Shown piece after piece: positions 45,844-56,738 of a stretch of DNA of 64,000 bases (its first letter is position 1; every line of letters starts with the position of its first letter). This DNA is from Nocardioides iriomotensis (GTDB taxonomy: Bacteria; Actinomycetota; Actinomycetes; Propionibacteriales; Nocardioidaceae): the NCBI RefSeq assembly GCF_004168035.1, contig NZ_SDPU01000001.1, forward strand, positions 186,001 to 250,000, in the 5' to 3' direction. The notes under the pieces are model-generated. The model ran no database searches. It worked only from the letters and a program-made list of their open reading frames with translations, and was not told the DNA's origin. The translations under genes were made by a program, and so were the position numbers.

Positions 45844-47229
45844 ATGAGCGAACCCGCCTCCGCCGCCTCGTCCGCGTCCTCACCGGTCGACCGCGACCGC
45901 TTGCGGGCGCTGCACGCCGAGGAGGAGTCCCGGTTCGTCGCGGACCGGCCGCGCTCGGCCGCGTTGGCCGCCGAGGCCGCCGACGCGCTGCTCGCCGGCG
46001 TCCCGATGCCCTGGATGACTCGCTGGCCGGGGGCGTTCCCGGTGTTCTTCGAGACGGCGTCCGGGGCCCGGTTCACCGACGTCGACGGCCGGGAGTACGT
46101 CGACCTCTGCCTCGGCGACACGGGAGCGATGACGGGGCACGCCCTGCCGGCCGTCACCGAGGCGATCACCGAGCGCGCAAGCACCGGGATCACCACCATG
46201 CTGCCCAGCACCGACGCGGCCTGGGTCGCCGAGGAGCTGCGCCGCCGGTTCGGGCTGGCGCGCTGGCAGATGGCGATGTCGGCCACGGACGCGAACCGGT
46301 TCGTCCTGCGCTTCGCCCGGCACCTGACCGGCCGCCCGAAGGTCGCGGTGATGGACTGGTGCTACCACGGCACCGTCGACGAGACCCTGGCCGTCCTCGA
46401 CGGCGACAAGGTGGTCCCCCGGCCCGGGGCGCTCGGCCCGCAGGTCGACGTCGCGCTGACCACCCGGGTGGTGCCGTTCAACGACCTGGCCGCCCTCGAG
46501 GCCGCCCTGGCCCACGGCGACGTCGCCTGCCTGCTGATGGAGCCGGCGCTGACCAACATCGGCATCGTGCTCCCCGAGGAGGGCTACCTCGACGAGGTCC
46601 GTCGCCTGACCCGCGAGGCCGGCACCCTCCTGGTGATCGACGAGACGCACACGCTGTGCGCCGGCCCCGGCGGAGCCACCCGGGCGTGGGGCCTCGTCCC
46701 GGACATCCTGGTCGTCGGCAAGCCGATCGGTGGCGGCGTCCCCGCCGCGGCGTACGGCGTCAGCCAGGAGGTCGCGGACCGGCTCGGCCCGCAGATGCTG
46801 TCCCACGACATCGACGTGGCGGGCGTCGGCGGCACCCTCACCGGCAACGCGCTGGCGCTGGCCGCGGTGCGCCGGACGCTGTCGGTGGCGCTGCGCGAGG
46901 AGGACTTCGCGGTGGCGATCCCGCTGGCGCAGCGCTGGGCCGACGGCGTGGCCCGGGGGATCGCCGAGCACGGGCTGCCATGGCACGTCCAGCGCCTGGG
47001 CGCCCGCGCGGAGTACTGGTTCTGCCCGCCGCCGCGCGACGGGGCCGCCGCCGCGGCCGCGGTCGACGAGGAGCTCGAGGCGTTCATGCACCTGTGGGCG
47101 CTGAACCGGGGCATCCTGCTCACGCCGTTCCACAACATGGCGCTGTTCTCGCCGCACCACACCGAGGCGGACGTGGACCTGCACACCGAGGTGTTCGGAG
47201 ACGCCGTGGCCGCTCTGCTCGGTCGGTAG
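45844..47229 (+). CDS. Class III (GSAM-like) PLP-dependent aminotransferase
   Basis: 461 residues. Fold-type I, class III: the entry loop PMPWMTRWPGAFPVFFETASGARFTDVDGREYVDLCLGDTGAMTGH, the MDWCYHGTVDETL stretch, the PLP-pairing Asp in LVIDETHTLCAGPGG and the Schiff-base Lys in ILVVGKPIGGGVPAAAYG. It resembles glutamate-1-semialdehyde aminomutase but lacks neighbours from haem synthesis, so it is probably a general omega- or beta-amino acid transaminase. It heads a plus-strand island between rpsJ and tuf, with GtrA 9 bases downstream. Confidence 0.88.
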   Translation: MSEPASAASSASSPVDRDRLRALHAEEESRFVADRPRSAALAAEAADALLAGVPMPWMTRWPGAFPVFFETASGARFTDVDGREYVDLCLGDTGAMTGHALPAVTEAITERASTGITTMLPSTDAAWVAEELRRRFGLARWQMAMSATDANRFVLRFARHLTGRPKVAVMDWCYHGTVDETLAVLDGDKVVPRPGALGPQVDVALTTRVVPFNDLAALEAALAHGDVACLLMEPALTNIGIVLPEEGYLDEVRRLTREAGTLLVIDETHTLCAGPGGATRAWGLVPDILVVGKPIGGGVPAAAYGVSQEVADRLGPQMLSHDIDVAGVGGTLTGNALALAAVRRTLSVALREEDFAVAIPLAQRWADGVARGIAEHGLPWHVQRLGARAEYWFCPPPRDGAAAAAAVDEELEAFMHLWALNRGILLTPFHNMALFSPHHTEADVDLHTEVFGDAVAALLGR

Positions 47230-47238
47230 CCTTTCTGC

Positions 47239-47793
47239 ATGAGCTGGTGGCGCCGCGTGATGGTCGAGCGGCACGGCCACAACTGGGTGCTGCTGGGGCG
47301 GTTCGCGCTGGTCGGCGCGTCGGGCGTGGTCGTGAACCTCGTGACGCTGCGTCTGGTCGAGCAGCTCGGCCCGACGTACACGCAGGTGTGGCTGGACCTG
47401 CCGCTCACCGACTACAACGTGCGCTGGTACCACCTCTACACGGCGTTCGCGTTCCTCGTCGCCAACCTGTGGAACTTCCAGCTCAACCGCTCGTGGGCGT
47501 TCCGCAGCGCCGTGCACAAGCGGCCGTGGCTCTCGGAGTACCTCCCGTTCCTGACCGTCGGCCTGCTCGCGCTCGGGCTCAACCTGCTGATCGTCACGCT
47601 GCTGATCCACCCGCACTCCCCGTTGTCGCTCCCGGAGTCCGTGTTCGACGACAGCTCGGCCTTCCGCTCGCGCCTGCTCTGGGCGAACTTCATCGCGGTC
47701 GTCATGATCACCCCGGTGTCGTTCGTGACCAACAAGTTCTGGGCGTTCCGCGCCGTCCGGGCCGCCCGGCGCGCGTCCCTGCTGTCGCGCTGA
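47239..47793 (+). CDS. GtrA family membrane protein
   Basis: 184 residues with four predicted membrane segments: FALVGASGVVVNLVTLRLVEQ, YTAFAFLVANLWNFQLNRSWAF, YLPFLTVGLLALGLNLLIVTLLI and ANFIAVVMITPVSFVTNKFWAF. The N-R-W-F and NKFWAFR motifs are those of GtrA/DPMS flippase-like proteins, which move polyprenyl-linked sugars across the membrane. Nine bases after the aminotransferase stop; no glycosyltransferase partner is adjacent. Confidence 0.9.
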   Translation: MSWWRRVMVERHGHNWVLLGRFALVGASGVVVNLVTLRLVEQLGPTYTQVWLDLPLTDYNVRWYHLYTAFAFLVANLWNFQLNRSWAFRSAVHKRPWLSEYLPFLTVGLLALGLNLLIVTLLIHPHSPLSLPESVFDDSSAFRSRLLWANFIAVVMITPVSFVTNKFWAFRAVRAARRASLLSR

Positions 47794-47824
47794 TACCCCG
47801 GTGACGCCGCCCGCGTCCCGGGCT

Positions 47825-47830
47825 TACTCT
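47825..47830 (+). promoter_or_regulatory. Candidate -10 box for leaderless transcription
   Basis: TACTCT lies 6 bases before the GTG at 47837. In Actinobacteria a TANNNT box at this distance usually means that transcription starts on the start codon itself. No good -35 was identified. Confidence 0.4.
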
Positions 47831-47836
47831 CTGGTC

Positions 47837-48247
47837 GTGGCCGCGGACTGGGCCGTGCTGGCCTTCGTCATCGCCGCGATCGGTGCGGCGCTCAACGTCC
47901 GTGTCCGCCGGCGGGTGCTGCGGACGGGCGAGCGCGTCGGCCGGCGCCTCTGGGCGCTGGTGCCCCGGCGGGTGCGCCCCACGGCCGACAGCCGGCCCAT
48001 CGAGGTGATCGCCCACGACGCGCGGCGTCTCGGCCACCGCTTCCACCACCCGCACCGCGGGCTGACGTTCGTGAAGTACGAGAGCACCCGCTGGGCCTAC
48101 GACAAGGTCCTCGCCGAGGGCTGCCGCGCGCTCGGCATCGAGCACCTGCTCGGCGTGCTGCCGCCCGGACCGGAGCTCGACGCTGAGCGCCGACGCGTGG
48201 AGTGGCTGCTGTACCAGGCCGGGCTCGACGTCGACGACGCTGCCTGA
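47837..48247 (+). CDS. Hypothetical protein with one membrane helix
   Basis: 136 residues if the GTG at 47837 is used, chosen because of the -10 box just upstream; a GTG at 47801 in the same frame gives 148. One N-terminal membrane segment (VLAFVIAAIGAALNVRV) is followed by a basic stretch (RRRVLRTGERVGRRLWALVPRRVR) and a cytoplasmic part with VKYESTRWAYDKVLAEGCRALGIEHLLGVLPPGPELDAERRRVEWLLYQAGLDVDD. I do not recognise the family. It follows the GtrA gene by 43 bases and may be unrelated to it. Confidence 0.65.
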   Translation: MAADWAVLAFVIAAIGAALNVRVRRRVLRTGERVGRRLWALVPRRVRPTADSRPIEVIAHDARRLGHRFHHPHRGLTFVKYESTRWAYDKVLAEGCRALGIEHLLGVLPPGPELDAERRRVEWLLYQAGLDVDDAA

Positions 48248-48273
48248 CCCCCGGCCGCCGTACCCCGAGTTAT

Positions 48274-48287
48274 ACAAGTGCGCTTGT
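48274..48287. promoter_or_regulatory. Operator-like palindrome ahead of the ArsR-type gene
   Basis: ACAAG-TGCG-CTTGT, with perfect 5-bp arms. It overlaps the -35 box of the promoter for the ArsR-type regulator, as expected for an autorepressor site. Confidence 0.55.
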
Positions 48288-48312
48288 GAGAGTCGGGCCG
48301 GGTCTCTAGCGT
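48284..48312 (+). promoter_or_regulatory. Promoter of the ArsR/MFS operon
   Basis: TTGTGA (48284-48289), a 17-base spacer and TAGCGT (48307-48312). The GTG start at 48320 is 7 bases past the -10, so the mRNA is probably leaderless. Confidence 0.55.
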
Positions 48313-48319
48313 CCTGGCT

Positions 48320-48961
48320 GTGACACGACGGACCCGCCGCACCGCCGACCAGCGCCACGCCGACACCGCGCCCTCGCCCGAGGGGCCCGAGGTCATCGAG
48401 CAGCTGATCGCCTACTACCACCCGACCCGCCAGAAGATCCTCGAGACGATCTCGGTGCACGGCCCGGCGAGCGTCGGGATGATCGCCGACCGCCTCGGCA
48501 TCGCCCCGGGCAGCGTGAGCCACCATCTCAAGCCGCTGCACCGCGCCGGCTTCGTCGAGCCCGCCCCCGAGCTCGCCGCCGACACCCGCGCGAGCTGGTG
48601 GCGGCTGGCCCGGACGAGCGTGTCCTACGACGCCCTCGACTACCCGCCCGGCAGCCGCGCGCGCGAGGTGGTCGGTCTGGCCGAGAAGGCCAACGACGAC
48701 CGACACGTCGCCGCGATGCGCACGTGGCGGACCCGGCGGCACGAGCTGCCCGGGGCGTGGCGGCGGGCGGGCGGCTCGAGCGACACCGGCATCGCGGCGA
48801 CGGCCGAGCAGGTCGAGGACCTGCTCACCCGGGTCAACGAGGTCTTCCGCACCTGGGCCTACGAGGTGCACGACGACCAGCAGGTCCACCCCGACGCCGA
48901 CCGGCGGCACGTGCTCGCCTTCGCCCACGTGGTGCCGAGCGTCGAGGGCGGCACCCGGTGA
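48320..48961 (+). CDS. ArsR-type HTH transcriptional regulator
   Basis: 213 residues from GTG. Winged helix with YYHPTRQKILETISVHGPASVGMIADRLGIAPGSVSHHLKPLHRAGFVEPAPELAADTRASWWRL, then a ~120-residue C-terminal helical region (VVGLAEKANDDRHVAAMRTWRTRRHELPGAW) larger than in metal-sensing ArsR proteins; no Cys metal site is seen. It overlaps the MFS transporter start by 4 bases (GTGA), so it most likely controls that transporter and itself through the palindrome at 48274-48287. Confidence 0.88.
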   Translation: MTRRTRRTADQRHADTAPSPEGPEVIEQLIAYYHPTRQKILETISVHGPASVGMIADRLGIAPGSVSHHLKPLHRAGFVEPAPELAADTRASWWRLARTSVSYDALDYPPGSRAREVVGLAEKANDDRHVAAMRTWRTRRHELPGAWRRAGGSSDTGIAATAEQVEDLLTRVNEVFRTWAYEVHDDQQVHPDADRRHVLAFAHVVPSVEGGTR

Positions 48962-50220
48962 CCGAGACGCTGATCCCTGACTCCGCCGGGCGCACCCTGC
49001 CCCCGCCCACCCGCGACCGCGTGGTGTGGGTGTGGGCGGCCGCGTCGTTCCTGGCCTTCGTGGGCGACAGCATCTGGTTCGTCGGGGTCGCCTGGGCCGC
49101 GGTGAACGTCGCCTCACCTGGCGTCGCCGGCGTGGTCGTAGCGGTCGGGATGGTGCCGCAGGCAGTGCTGCTGCTCGTGGGCGGCACGATCGCGGACCGG
49201 CTCGACACCCGCCTCGTGATGGTGGCGGCGAACGCCGTACGCGTGACGACGCTGCTCGTCGGCGCCGCCCTCTGGAACGCCGGCGTCGCGCCGGTCCCGC
49301 TGCTGATCGCCGTGGCCTGCGTCTTCGGCGCCGCCGACGCCTTCTACCTCCCGGCCACCTCGACGATGCCGCGCCAGATGGTGCACGCCGACGACCTCGC
49401 CACGCTGGGCGGCCTCTTCCAGGTGGTCCGGCGGGCCGCGGTGCTCGCCGGCTCCGCCCTCGGCGGCTGGATCGCCGCGACGCAGGGGCTGGTCACCGCG
49501 ATGGTCGTCGACGCCGTCGGCTTCGTGACGATCAGCGTGGTGGTCGCGGTGGTGCTGCGGCCCCGGTTCCCCCTGGCCCGCAGCGCGGCCGAGCCGGTGG
49601 TCCGGGCGATCCGGACCGGCGTCTCCTACGTCCGCGGCGACGCGACGGTCCGCACCTTCGTCGTCACGCTGTCCGGGCTCAACGTGTTCGTCGGGCCCGC
49701 GCTGTCGCTCGGCGTCGCCCTGCGCGCGGACGCGTCCGGCTGGGGCGCGGGGGTGGTCGGCGCGGCCAACGCCTGCGTCGGGGTCGGTGCCGCCGTCGGC
49801 GCCCTGGCCGCGATGCACGTGAGGCCGCGGCGGCCGGCGGTGTCCGGCTTCGTGTCGCTGGTGCTGCAGGGCGGCGCGATCGTCGCGCTCGGCGTCGCCT
49901 GGCTGCCCGCCACGCTCGGTGGTGCCGTCGTGATCGGGCTGACTGCCGGGTGGGCCTCGGTGATCCTGTCGGCCTGCTTCCAGCGGGTGGTCCGTGAGGA
50001 CCAGCTCGGCCGGGTGTCGTCGATGACGATGCTGTCGGACTACACCCTGCTCCCCCTGGCGACCCCCTTCTTCGGCTGGCTCGCCGCGACGACGTCCGTC
50101 AGGACGACCGCTGCGGTGTTCGGTGCCTGCATGGCCGTGGCCGGCCTCTGGGGTGCCAGCCGCCCGGTGATCCGCGCCGTCGCGCAGCCGTCGGTCCGCT
50201 CCGGCACGATGGGGGCGTGA
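48958..50220 (+). CDS. MFS transporter (predicted drug or metabolite exporter)
   Basis: 420 residues from GTG 48958. About 12 membrane segments; the MFS loop 2-3 motif is GGTIADRLDTRLVMVAANAVR (variant of GxLaDrxGrkxxl), and SYVRGDATVRTFV is typical of the enterobactin-exporter-like (MFS_3) group. Coupled to the upstream ArsR-type regulator and, through a 4-base overlap, to a downstream AraC-type gene. Substrate unknown. Confidence 0.9.
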   Translation: MTETLIPDSAGRTLPPPTRDRVVWVWAAASFLAFVGDSIWFVGVAWAAVNVASPGVAGVVVAVGMVPQAVLLLVGGTIADRLDTRLVMVAANAVRVTTLLVGAALWNAGVAPVPLLIAVACVFGAADAFYLPATSTMPRQMVHADDLATLGGLFQVVRRAAVLAGSALGGWIAATQGLVTAMVVDAVGFVTISVVVAVVLRPRFPLARSAAEPVVRAIRTGVSYVRGDATVRTFVVTLSGLNVFVGPALSLGVALRADASGWGAGVVGAANACVGVGAAVGALAAMHVRPRRPAVSGFVSLVLQGGAIVALGVAWLPATLGGAVVIGLTAGWASVILSACFQRVVREDQLGRVSSMTMLSDYTLLPLATPFFGWLAATTSVRTTAAVFGACMAVAGLWGASRPVIRAVAQPSVRSGTMGA

Positions 50221-50681
50221 CCACCCGGCCCGAGCAGCGCGTCCCCGCGGACAACCTCGTCTGGCTGCGTCGTGCCCGCGACCACGCCGACCGGCACTAC
50301 GCCGAGCCGCTCGTGCTCGACGACCTCGCGGCGGTGGCCGGGATGAGCAAGTACCACTTCCACCGGATGTTCACCGCCACCTACCGGATCACCCCGGCGC
50401 TCTACGTCTCCGAGCGTCGGGTCGAGCGGGCGCAGGACCTGCTGCGCACCACCAACCTCAGCGTGACAGAGGTGTGCCACGCCGTCGGCTTCACCAGCCT
50501 CGGCTCGTTCAGCTCGCGCTTCCGCGACCTGGTCGGCGAGACGCCGAGCGCGTTCCAGGCGCGGTACGCCGCCGCGGGCGCGCCGCGCATCCCGGGCTGC
50601 TGGGTGTTCATGGCCGGCCTCGCCGAACGCCGTACCGACTCAGCAAGCGAGGAGAAGCGGACCGACCCCGAGCCTTCCTAG
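50217..50681 (+). CDS. AraC-family regulator (HTH domain only)
   Basis: 154 residues from GTG overlapping the MFS stop. It has the two AraC helix-turn-helix units (LDDLAAVAGMSKYHFHRMFTATYRITPALYVSERRVERAQDLL and VTEVCHAVGFTSLGSFSSRFRDLVGETPSAF) with almost no effector domain. The C-terminal ~30 residues are Arg/Glu/Ser rich. The next gene, 10 bases downstream, encodes a VOC protein that it may control. Confidence 0.92.
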   Translation: MTTRPEQRVPADNLVWLRRARDHADRHYAEPLVLDDLAAVAGMSKYHFHRMFTATYRITPALYVSERRVERAQDLLRTTNLSVTEVCHAVGFTSLGSFSSRFRDLVGETPSAFQARYAAAGAPRIPGCWVFMAGLAERRTDSASEEKRTDPEPS

Positions 50682-50691
50682 GCTCGACCGC

Positions 50692-51138
50692 ATGATCACC
50701 AACGTCTCTCTGGTCAGCGTCTGGGTGAAGGACATCGACGAGTCCCTCGCCTTCTACACCGAGGTCCTGGGCTTCGAGCCCGGCGACGACATCCGCATGG
50801 GTGAGGACTTCCGCTGGTGCACGGTCTTCCACCCCAAGCAGCCCGAGCTGCATCTCCACCTGACCACCCCGAGCAAACCGCTCAGCGACGACATGATCGC
50901 CGCGATGCGCCGCGCCCAGGACGAGGGCGGCCTCCCCGGCGTCGGCCTGCACGTCGACGACTGCCGCGCGACGTACCAGGAGCTCAAGGCCAAGGGCGTC
51001 GAGTTCCTCCAGGAGCCCGAGGAGCGCCCGTACGGCGTGGAGGCGCTGATGCGCGACACCTCCGGGAACTGGATGGTCCTGGTCGAGCCGCACGACTACA
51101 CGCCCGAGGACTTCGCCGGCGTCGACTTCTCGGGGTGA
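50692..51138 (+). CDS. VOC (glyoxalase/dioxygenase superfamily) protein
   Basis: 148 residues, two beta-alpha-beta-beta-beta units: NVSLVSVWVKDIDESLAFYTEVLGFEPG and GLPGVGLHVDDCRATYQELKAKGVEFLQEP, ending with RDTSGNWMVLVEP. The Glu in LVEP can be a metal ligand; the usual first His is not in its normal place (SLVSVWV). AraC-linked VOC genes of this type are common in Actinobacteria. Substrate unknown. Confidence 0.88.
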   Translation: MITNVSLVSVWVKDIDESLAFYTEVLGFEPGDDIRMGEDFRWCTVFHPKQPELHLHLTTPSKPLSDDMIAAMRRAQDEGGLPGVGLHVDDCRATYQELKAKGVEFLQEPEERPYGVEALMRDTSGNWMVLVEPHDYTPEDFAGVDFSG

Positions 51139-51146
51139 GGGCTGCG

Positions 51147-51206
51147 GGAGTCCCTGGTTCACCAGGGACTCCTGCACCTCCAGGGCAGCACGACGCCCTG
51201 GAAGTG
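51147..51206. terminator. Two tandem hairpins between the VOC gene and trmB
   Basis: Hairpin 1: GGAGTCCCTGG-TTCA-CCAGGGACTCC (51147-51172), 11 perfect pairs, 8 bases after the VOC stop. Hairpin 2: CACCTCCAGGGC-N8-GCCCTGGAAGTG (51175-51206), 11 of 12 pairs. They lie between converging genes and can stop transcription from both sides. Confidence 0.8.
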
Positions 51207-51232
51207 CATGACTTGGCCTGGAAGTGCCGGTC

Positions 51233-51952
51233 TCAGCCGACGCGCGTGTAGGCGAAGTCGTGGATGGCGCGACCCGCCTGCAGACCCTTGCGCTCGAACT
51301 TCGTGACCGGCCGCTCGTCCCAGCGCGGCACCTCGCCGCCGTCGAGCAGCGGCTCCGCGTCGAGCACCTCGCGCATCACCTCGGCGTACTCCGCCCAGTC
51401 GGTCGCGAGCCGCCACTGCGCCCCCGGCGCGAGCCGGCTCGCGGCCAGACGCGCGAAGGCGGGGTTCACGATCCGGCGCTTGTGGTGCTTCTTCTTCGGC
51501 CACGGGTCGGGGAAGAACGTCCAGAGCCCGGCCAGGCCGGCGGGGTCGACGAGGTTCTCCAGCGACCACACGGCGTCGACGCCGAGCACGCGGACGTTGT
51601 CGAGGCCGGCCTCGCCGACGCGGCCGACGATGTCGGCGACGCCGGGGCGCCAGACCTCGATGGCCAGCACGTTCGTCGCCGGCCGGGTCGCGGCGAGCGC
51701 GGCCGTAGCCTCGCCGATGCCGGGACCGATCTCGACCACGAGCGGCGCCTCACGGCCGAACCAGTCGGCCAGCCGGAAGCCGGGGTCGTCGACGACCTCG
51801 TCGGGGATCCAGTAGCGCTCGCCGTACGCGTCCCACGCCACCTGGCGCGACGGGGTGAAGCGCGCGCCGCGGCGGGAATAGGTCAGCACCTCGCGCATCC
51901 GGCGGCCGTCGGCGGTGAGCTTCTGGTGCGGCCGCGCAGGGCGGACAGTCAT
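51233..51952 (-). CDS. trmB: tRNA (guanine-N7-)-methyltransferase
   Basis: 239 residues from ATG 51950-51952 (MTVRPARPHQKLTADGRRMREVLTYSRRG), with CGGAG upstream; the frame is open further but reads through the repeat region. It makes m7G46 in tRNA. SAM motif LVVEIGPGIGEATAALA and the TrmB signature TFFPDPWPKKKHHKRRIV are present, as is FERKGLQAGRAIHDF near the end. It follows tuf on the same strand but is separated from it by very large hairpins. Confidence 0.96.
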   Translation of the reverse strand: MTVRPARPHQKLTADGRRMREVLTYSRRGARFTPSRQVAWDAYGERYWIPDEVVDDPGFRLADWFGREAPLVVEIGPGIGEATAALAATRPATNVLAIEVWRPGVADIVGRVGEAGLDNVRVLGVDAVWSLENLVDPAGLAGLWTFFPDPWPKKKHHKRRIVNPAFARLAASRLAPGAQWRLATDWAEYAEVMREVLDAEPLLDGGEVPRWDERPVTKFERKGLQAGRAIHDFAYTRVG

Positions 51953-51997
51953 GACGATCTCCGGTGAAGACTGCGGTCGAGGTACAGCATGGCAGTC

Positions 51998-52068
51998 CGC
52001 TGACCCGGCTCTTACCTCCCGATGGAGGAGCGGAGCAGAGGAATCGGGAGGTAAGAGCCGGGTCAGCG
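51998..52068. repeat. Perfect 26-bp inverted repeat between trmB and tuf
   Basis: Arms 51998-52023 and 52043-52068 are exact reverse complements over 26 bases (outer end CGCTGACCCGG). The loop is 19 purine-rich bases. It lies 45 bases upstream of the trmB start codon and beyond the tuf terminator. No flanking direct repeats or transposase are seen. Confidence 0.85.
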
Positions 52069-52072
52069 TGGA

Positions 52073-52133
52073 CAAGTAGTCACAGCACGAAGGCCCCGCA
52101 GCGCCAGCGGCGCTGCGGGGCCTTCGACTGTGA

Positions 52134-52140
<7 letters not shown>
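52073..52140 (-). terminator. tuf terminator: long palindrome that includes the tuf stop codon
   Basis: The core stem is 18 perfect pairs (52088-52105 with 52109-52126) closed by the 3-base loop AGC. After a small internal loop, a further 13 perfect pairs (52073-52085 with 52128-52140) extend it and take in the tuf stop codon (52134-52136). 31 paired positions make this the strongest hairpin in the window. Confidence 0.9.
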
Positions 52141-53327
<1,187 letters not shown>

Positions 53328-53393
53328 TTGGGGCTCCTCCTAGCTAGTTTTCTCTGACTCGTTGCTGATGGGTTTGACGCGCGCCCGACGGAA

Positions 53394-55505
<2,112 letters not shown>

Positions 55506-55612
55506 TGGAGTTTCCCTTTGGGATCGGTGCTTGGAGCTGGTGGTTCGCCGCCGGAGCGGCGATCAGCCCGGTACGTCGGGCGGGGGTCACCCGCGACGGA
55601 CCGGGCCGGGCG
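55506..55612 (-). other. rpsG-fusA gap with two hairpins
   Basis: Two small perfect stems lie here: CGCCGC-CGGA-GCGGCG (55546-55561) and GCCCG-GTACGT-CGGGC (55566-55581). They could tune fusA expression in the str operon, or be chance pairings in GC-rich DNA. Confidence 0.35.
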
Positions 55613-56083
55613 TCACCAGCGGTAGTGGGCGAAGGCCTTGTTGGACTCGGCCATCTTGTGAACGTCCTCGCGACGCTTGACCGCGGCACCGAGGCCGTTG
55701 GAGGCGTCGAGGATCTCGTTCATGAGGCGCTCGGCCATCGTCTTCTCGCGACGCTGCGACGAGTAGCCGACGAGCCAGCGCAGGGCGAGCGTCATGGAGC
55801 GCGGGCCGCGCACCTCGACCGGGACCTGGTAGGTCGCGCCACCGACACGGCGGCTGCGGACCTCGAGGGCCGGCTTCACGTTGTCGAGCGCGCGCTTCAG
55901 CGTGACGACGGGGTCGGTGCCGGTCTTCTCGCGGCAGCCCTCCAGCGCGGTGTAGACGATGCGCTGCGCGGTCTGCTTCTTGCCGTCCTTGAGGACCTTG
56001 CTGACCAGCTGGGTCACGACCTGGGAGCCGTAGACCGGGTCGACGTCGAGCGGACGCTTGGGGGCGGGACCCTTGCGAGGCAC
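55613..56083 (-). CDS. rpsG: 30S ribosomal protein S7 (uS7)
   Basis: 156 residues from GTG 56081-56083 ([21 protein letters not shown]), the standard length; the frame is open upstream through rpsL but that is a shadow. KALDN-type [29 protein letters not shown] and the C-terminal [21 protein letters not shown] are diagnostic. S7 initiates assembly of the 30S head. The start shares one base with the rpsL stop. Confidence 0.97.
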   Translation of the reverse strand: MPRKGPAPKRPLDVDPVYGSQVVTQLVSKVLKDGKKQTAQRIVYTALEGCREKTGTDPVVTLKRALDNVKPALEVRSRRVGGATYQVPVEVRGPRSMTLALRWLVGYSSQRREKTMAERLMNEILDASNGLGAAVKRREDVHKMAESNKAFAHYRW

Positions 56084-56457
56084 TAGCTCTTCTCCTTCTT
56101 CGCGCCGTACCGGCTGCGAGCCTGCTTGCGGTTCTTCACACCCTGGGTGTCGAGGGAACCGCGGATGATCTTGTAGCGAACACCGGGGAGGTCCTTCACA
56201 CGACCGCCGCGGACGAGCACGATCGAGTGCTCCTGAAGGTTGTGGCCGACGCCCGGGATGTACGCCGTGACCTCGATGCCGCTCGACAGGCGCACACGGG
56301 CGACCTTGCGGAGGGCGGAGTTCGGCTTCTTCGGGGTGGTCGTGTAGACACGCGTGCACACGCCGCGCCGCTGGGGAGAACCCTTCAGGGCGGGCGTCTT
56401 GTTCTTCGACACCTTGTCCTGGCGGCCCTTGCGGACCAACTGGTTGATGGTGGGCAC
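56083..56457 (-). CDS. rpsL: 30S ribosomal protein S12 (uS12)
   Basis: 124 residues from GTG 56455-56457 ([18 protein letters not shown]). The streptomycin-region motifs are wild-type: [11 protein letters not shown] (Lys equivalent to K43 of E. coli) and [13 protein letters not shown], so there is no sign of a classical resistance change. Head of the str operon, behind a good promoter and a ~230-base leader. Confidence 0.98.
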   Translation of the reverse strand: MPTINQLVRKGRQDKVSKNKTPALKGSPQRRGVCTRVYTTTPKKPNSALRKVARVRLSSGIEVTAYIPGVGHNLQEHSIVLVRGGRVKDLPGVRYKIIRGSLDTQGVKNRKQARSRYGAKKEKS

Positions 56458-56738
56458 CGCGTGGTTCCCCTTCGCTTTCGAGACTGAGTTTGCTTCTGTT
56501 GACGCTGCCGGGTGGAGCTGGGTCCTGCTGCCTGCGCTCACCCCCGCGGTCGGGCGTGTCGCCCTGCCCATGGCACGCCGACCGGGTTTCAAAGTGTGGG
56601 CGGCGGAGCCGGATGGAGCTGCTCACGCAGTCACGCGACCCTCGCGATGTCCGGGGGCACGCATGATGGCCTGGCTGTCCCAGGCACGATGAAAGAGATT
56701 ACCGGCTCGCCGAGGCAGGGTCAAAACGGCCCCGAGCG
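56458..56738 (-). promoter_or_regulatory. str-operon (rpsL) promoter and leader
   Basis: Reading leftwards, TTGACC (complement of 56719-56724), a 17-base spacer and TAATCT (complement of 56696-56701) is the best promoter in the window. It implies a start near 56689 and a leader of about 230 bases. The leader contains the 23-base segment shared with the S10 region (56540-56562). The promoter -35 lies only 15 bases from the end of the dehydrogenase gene on the same strand. Confidence 0.7.
56540..56562 (-). repeat. 23-nt segment shared with the S10 upstream region, rpsL copy
   Basis: Identical to 45536-45558 at all 23 positions. It would lie about 127-150 bases into the rpsL leader RNA, 82 bases before the start codon. 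The hairpin made by the rpsJ copy and its flank (CCGACC/GGTCGG) is not fully preserved here. Confidence 0.7.

Noticed and set aside
51998-52068. Insertion sequence or MITE
   Set aside because: The inverted repeat is perfect, but there is no transposase, no flanking target duplication and no second copy in the window.
56083-56457. Streptomycin-resistance mutation in rpsL
   Set aside because: The key lysine positions in [11 protein letters not shown] and the PGVRYK loop look wild-type.
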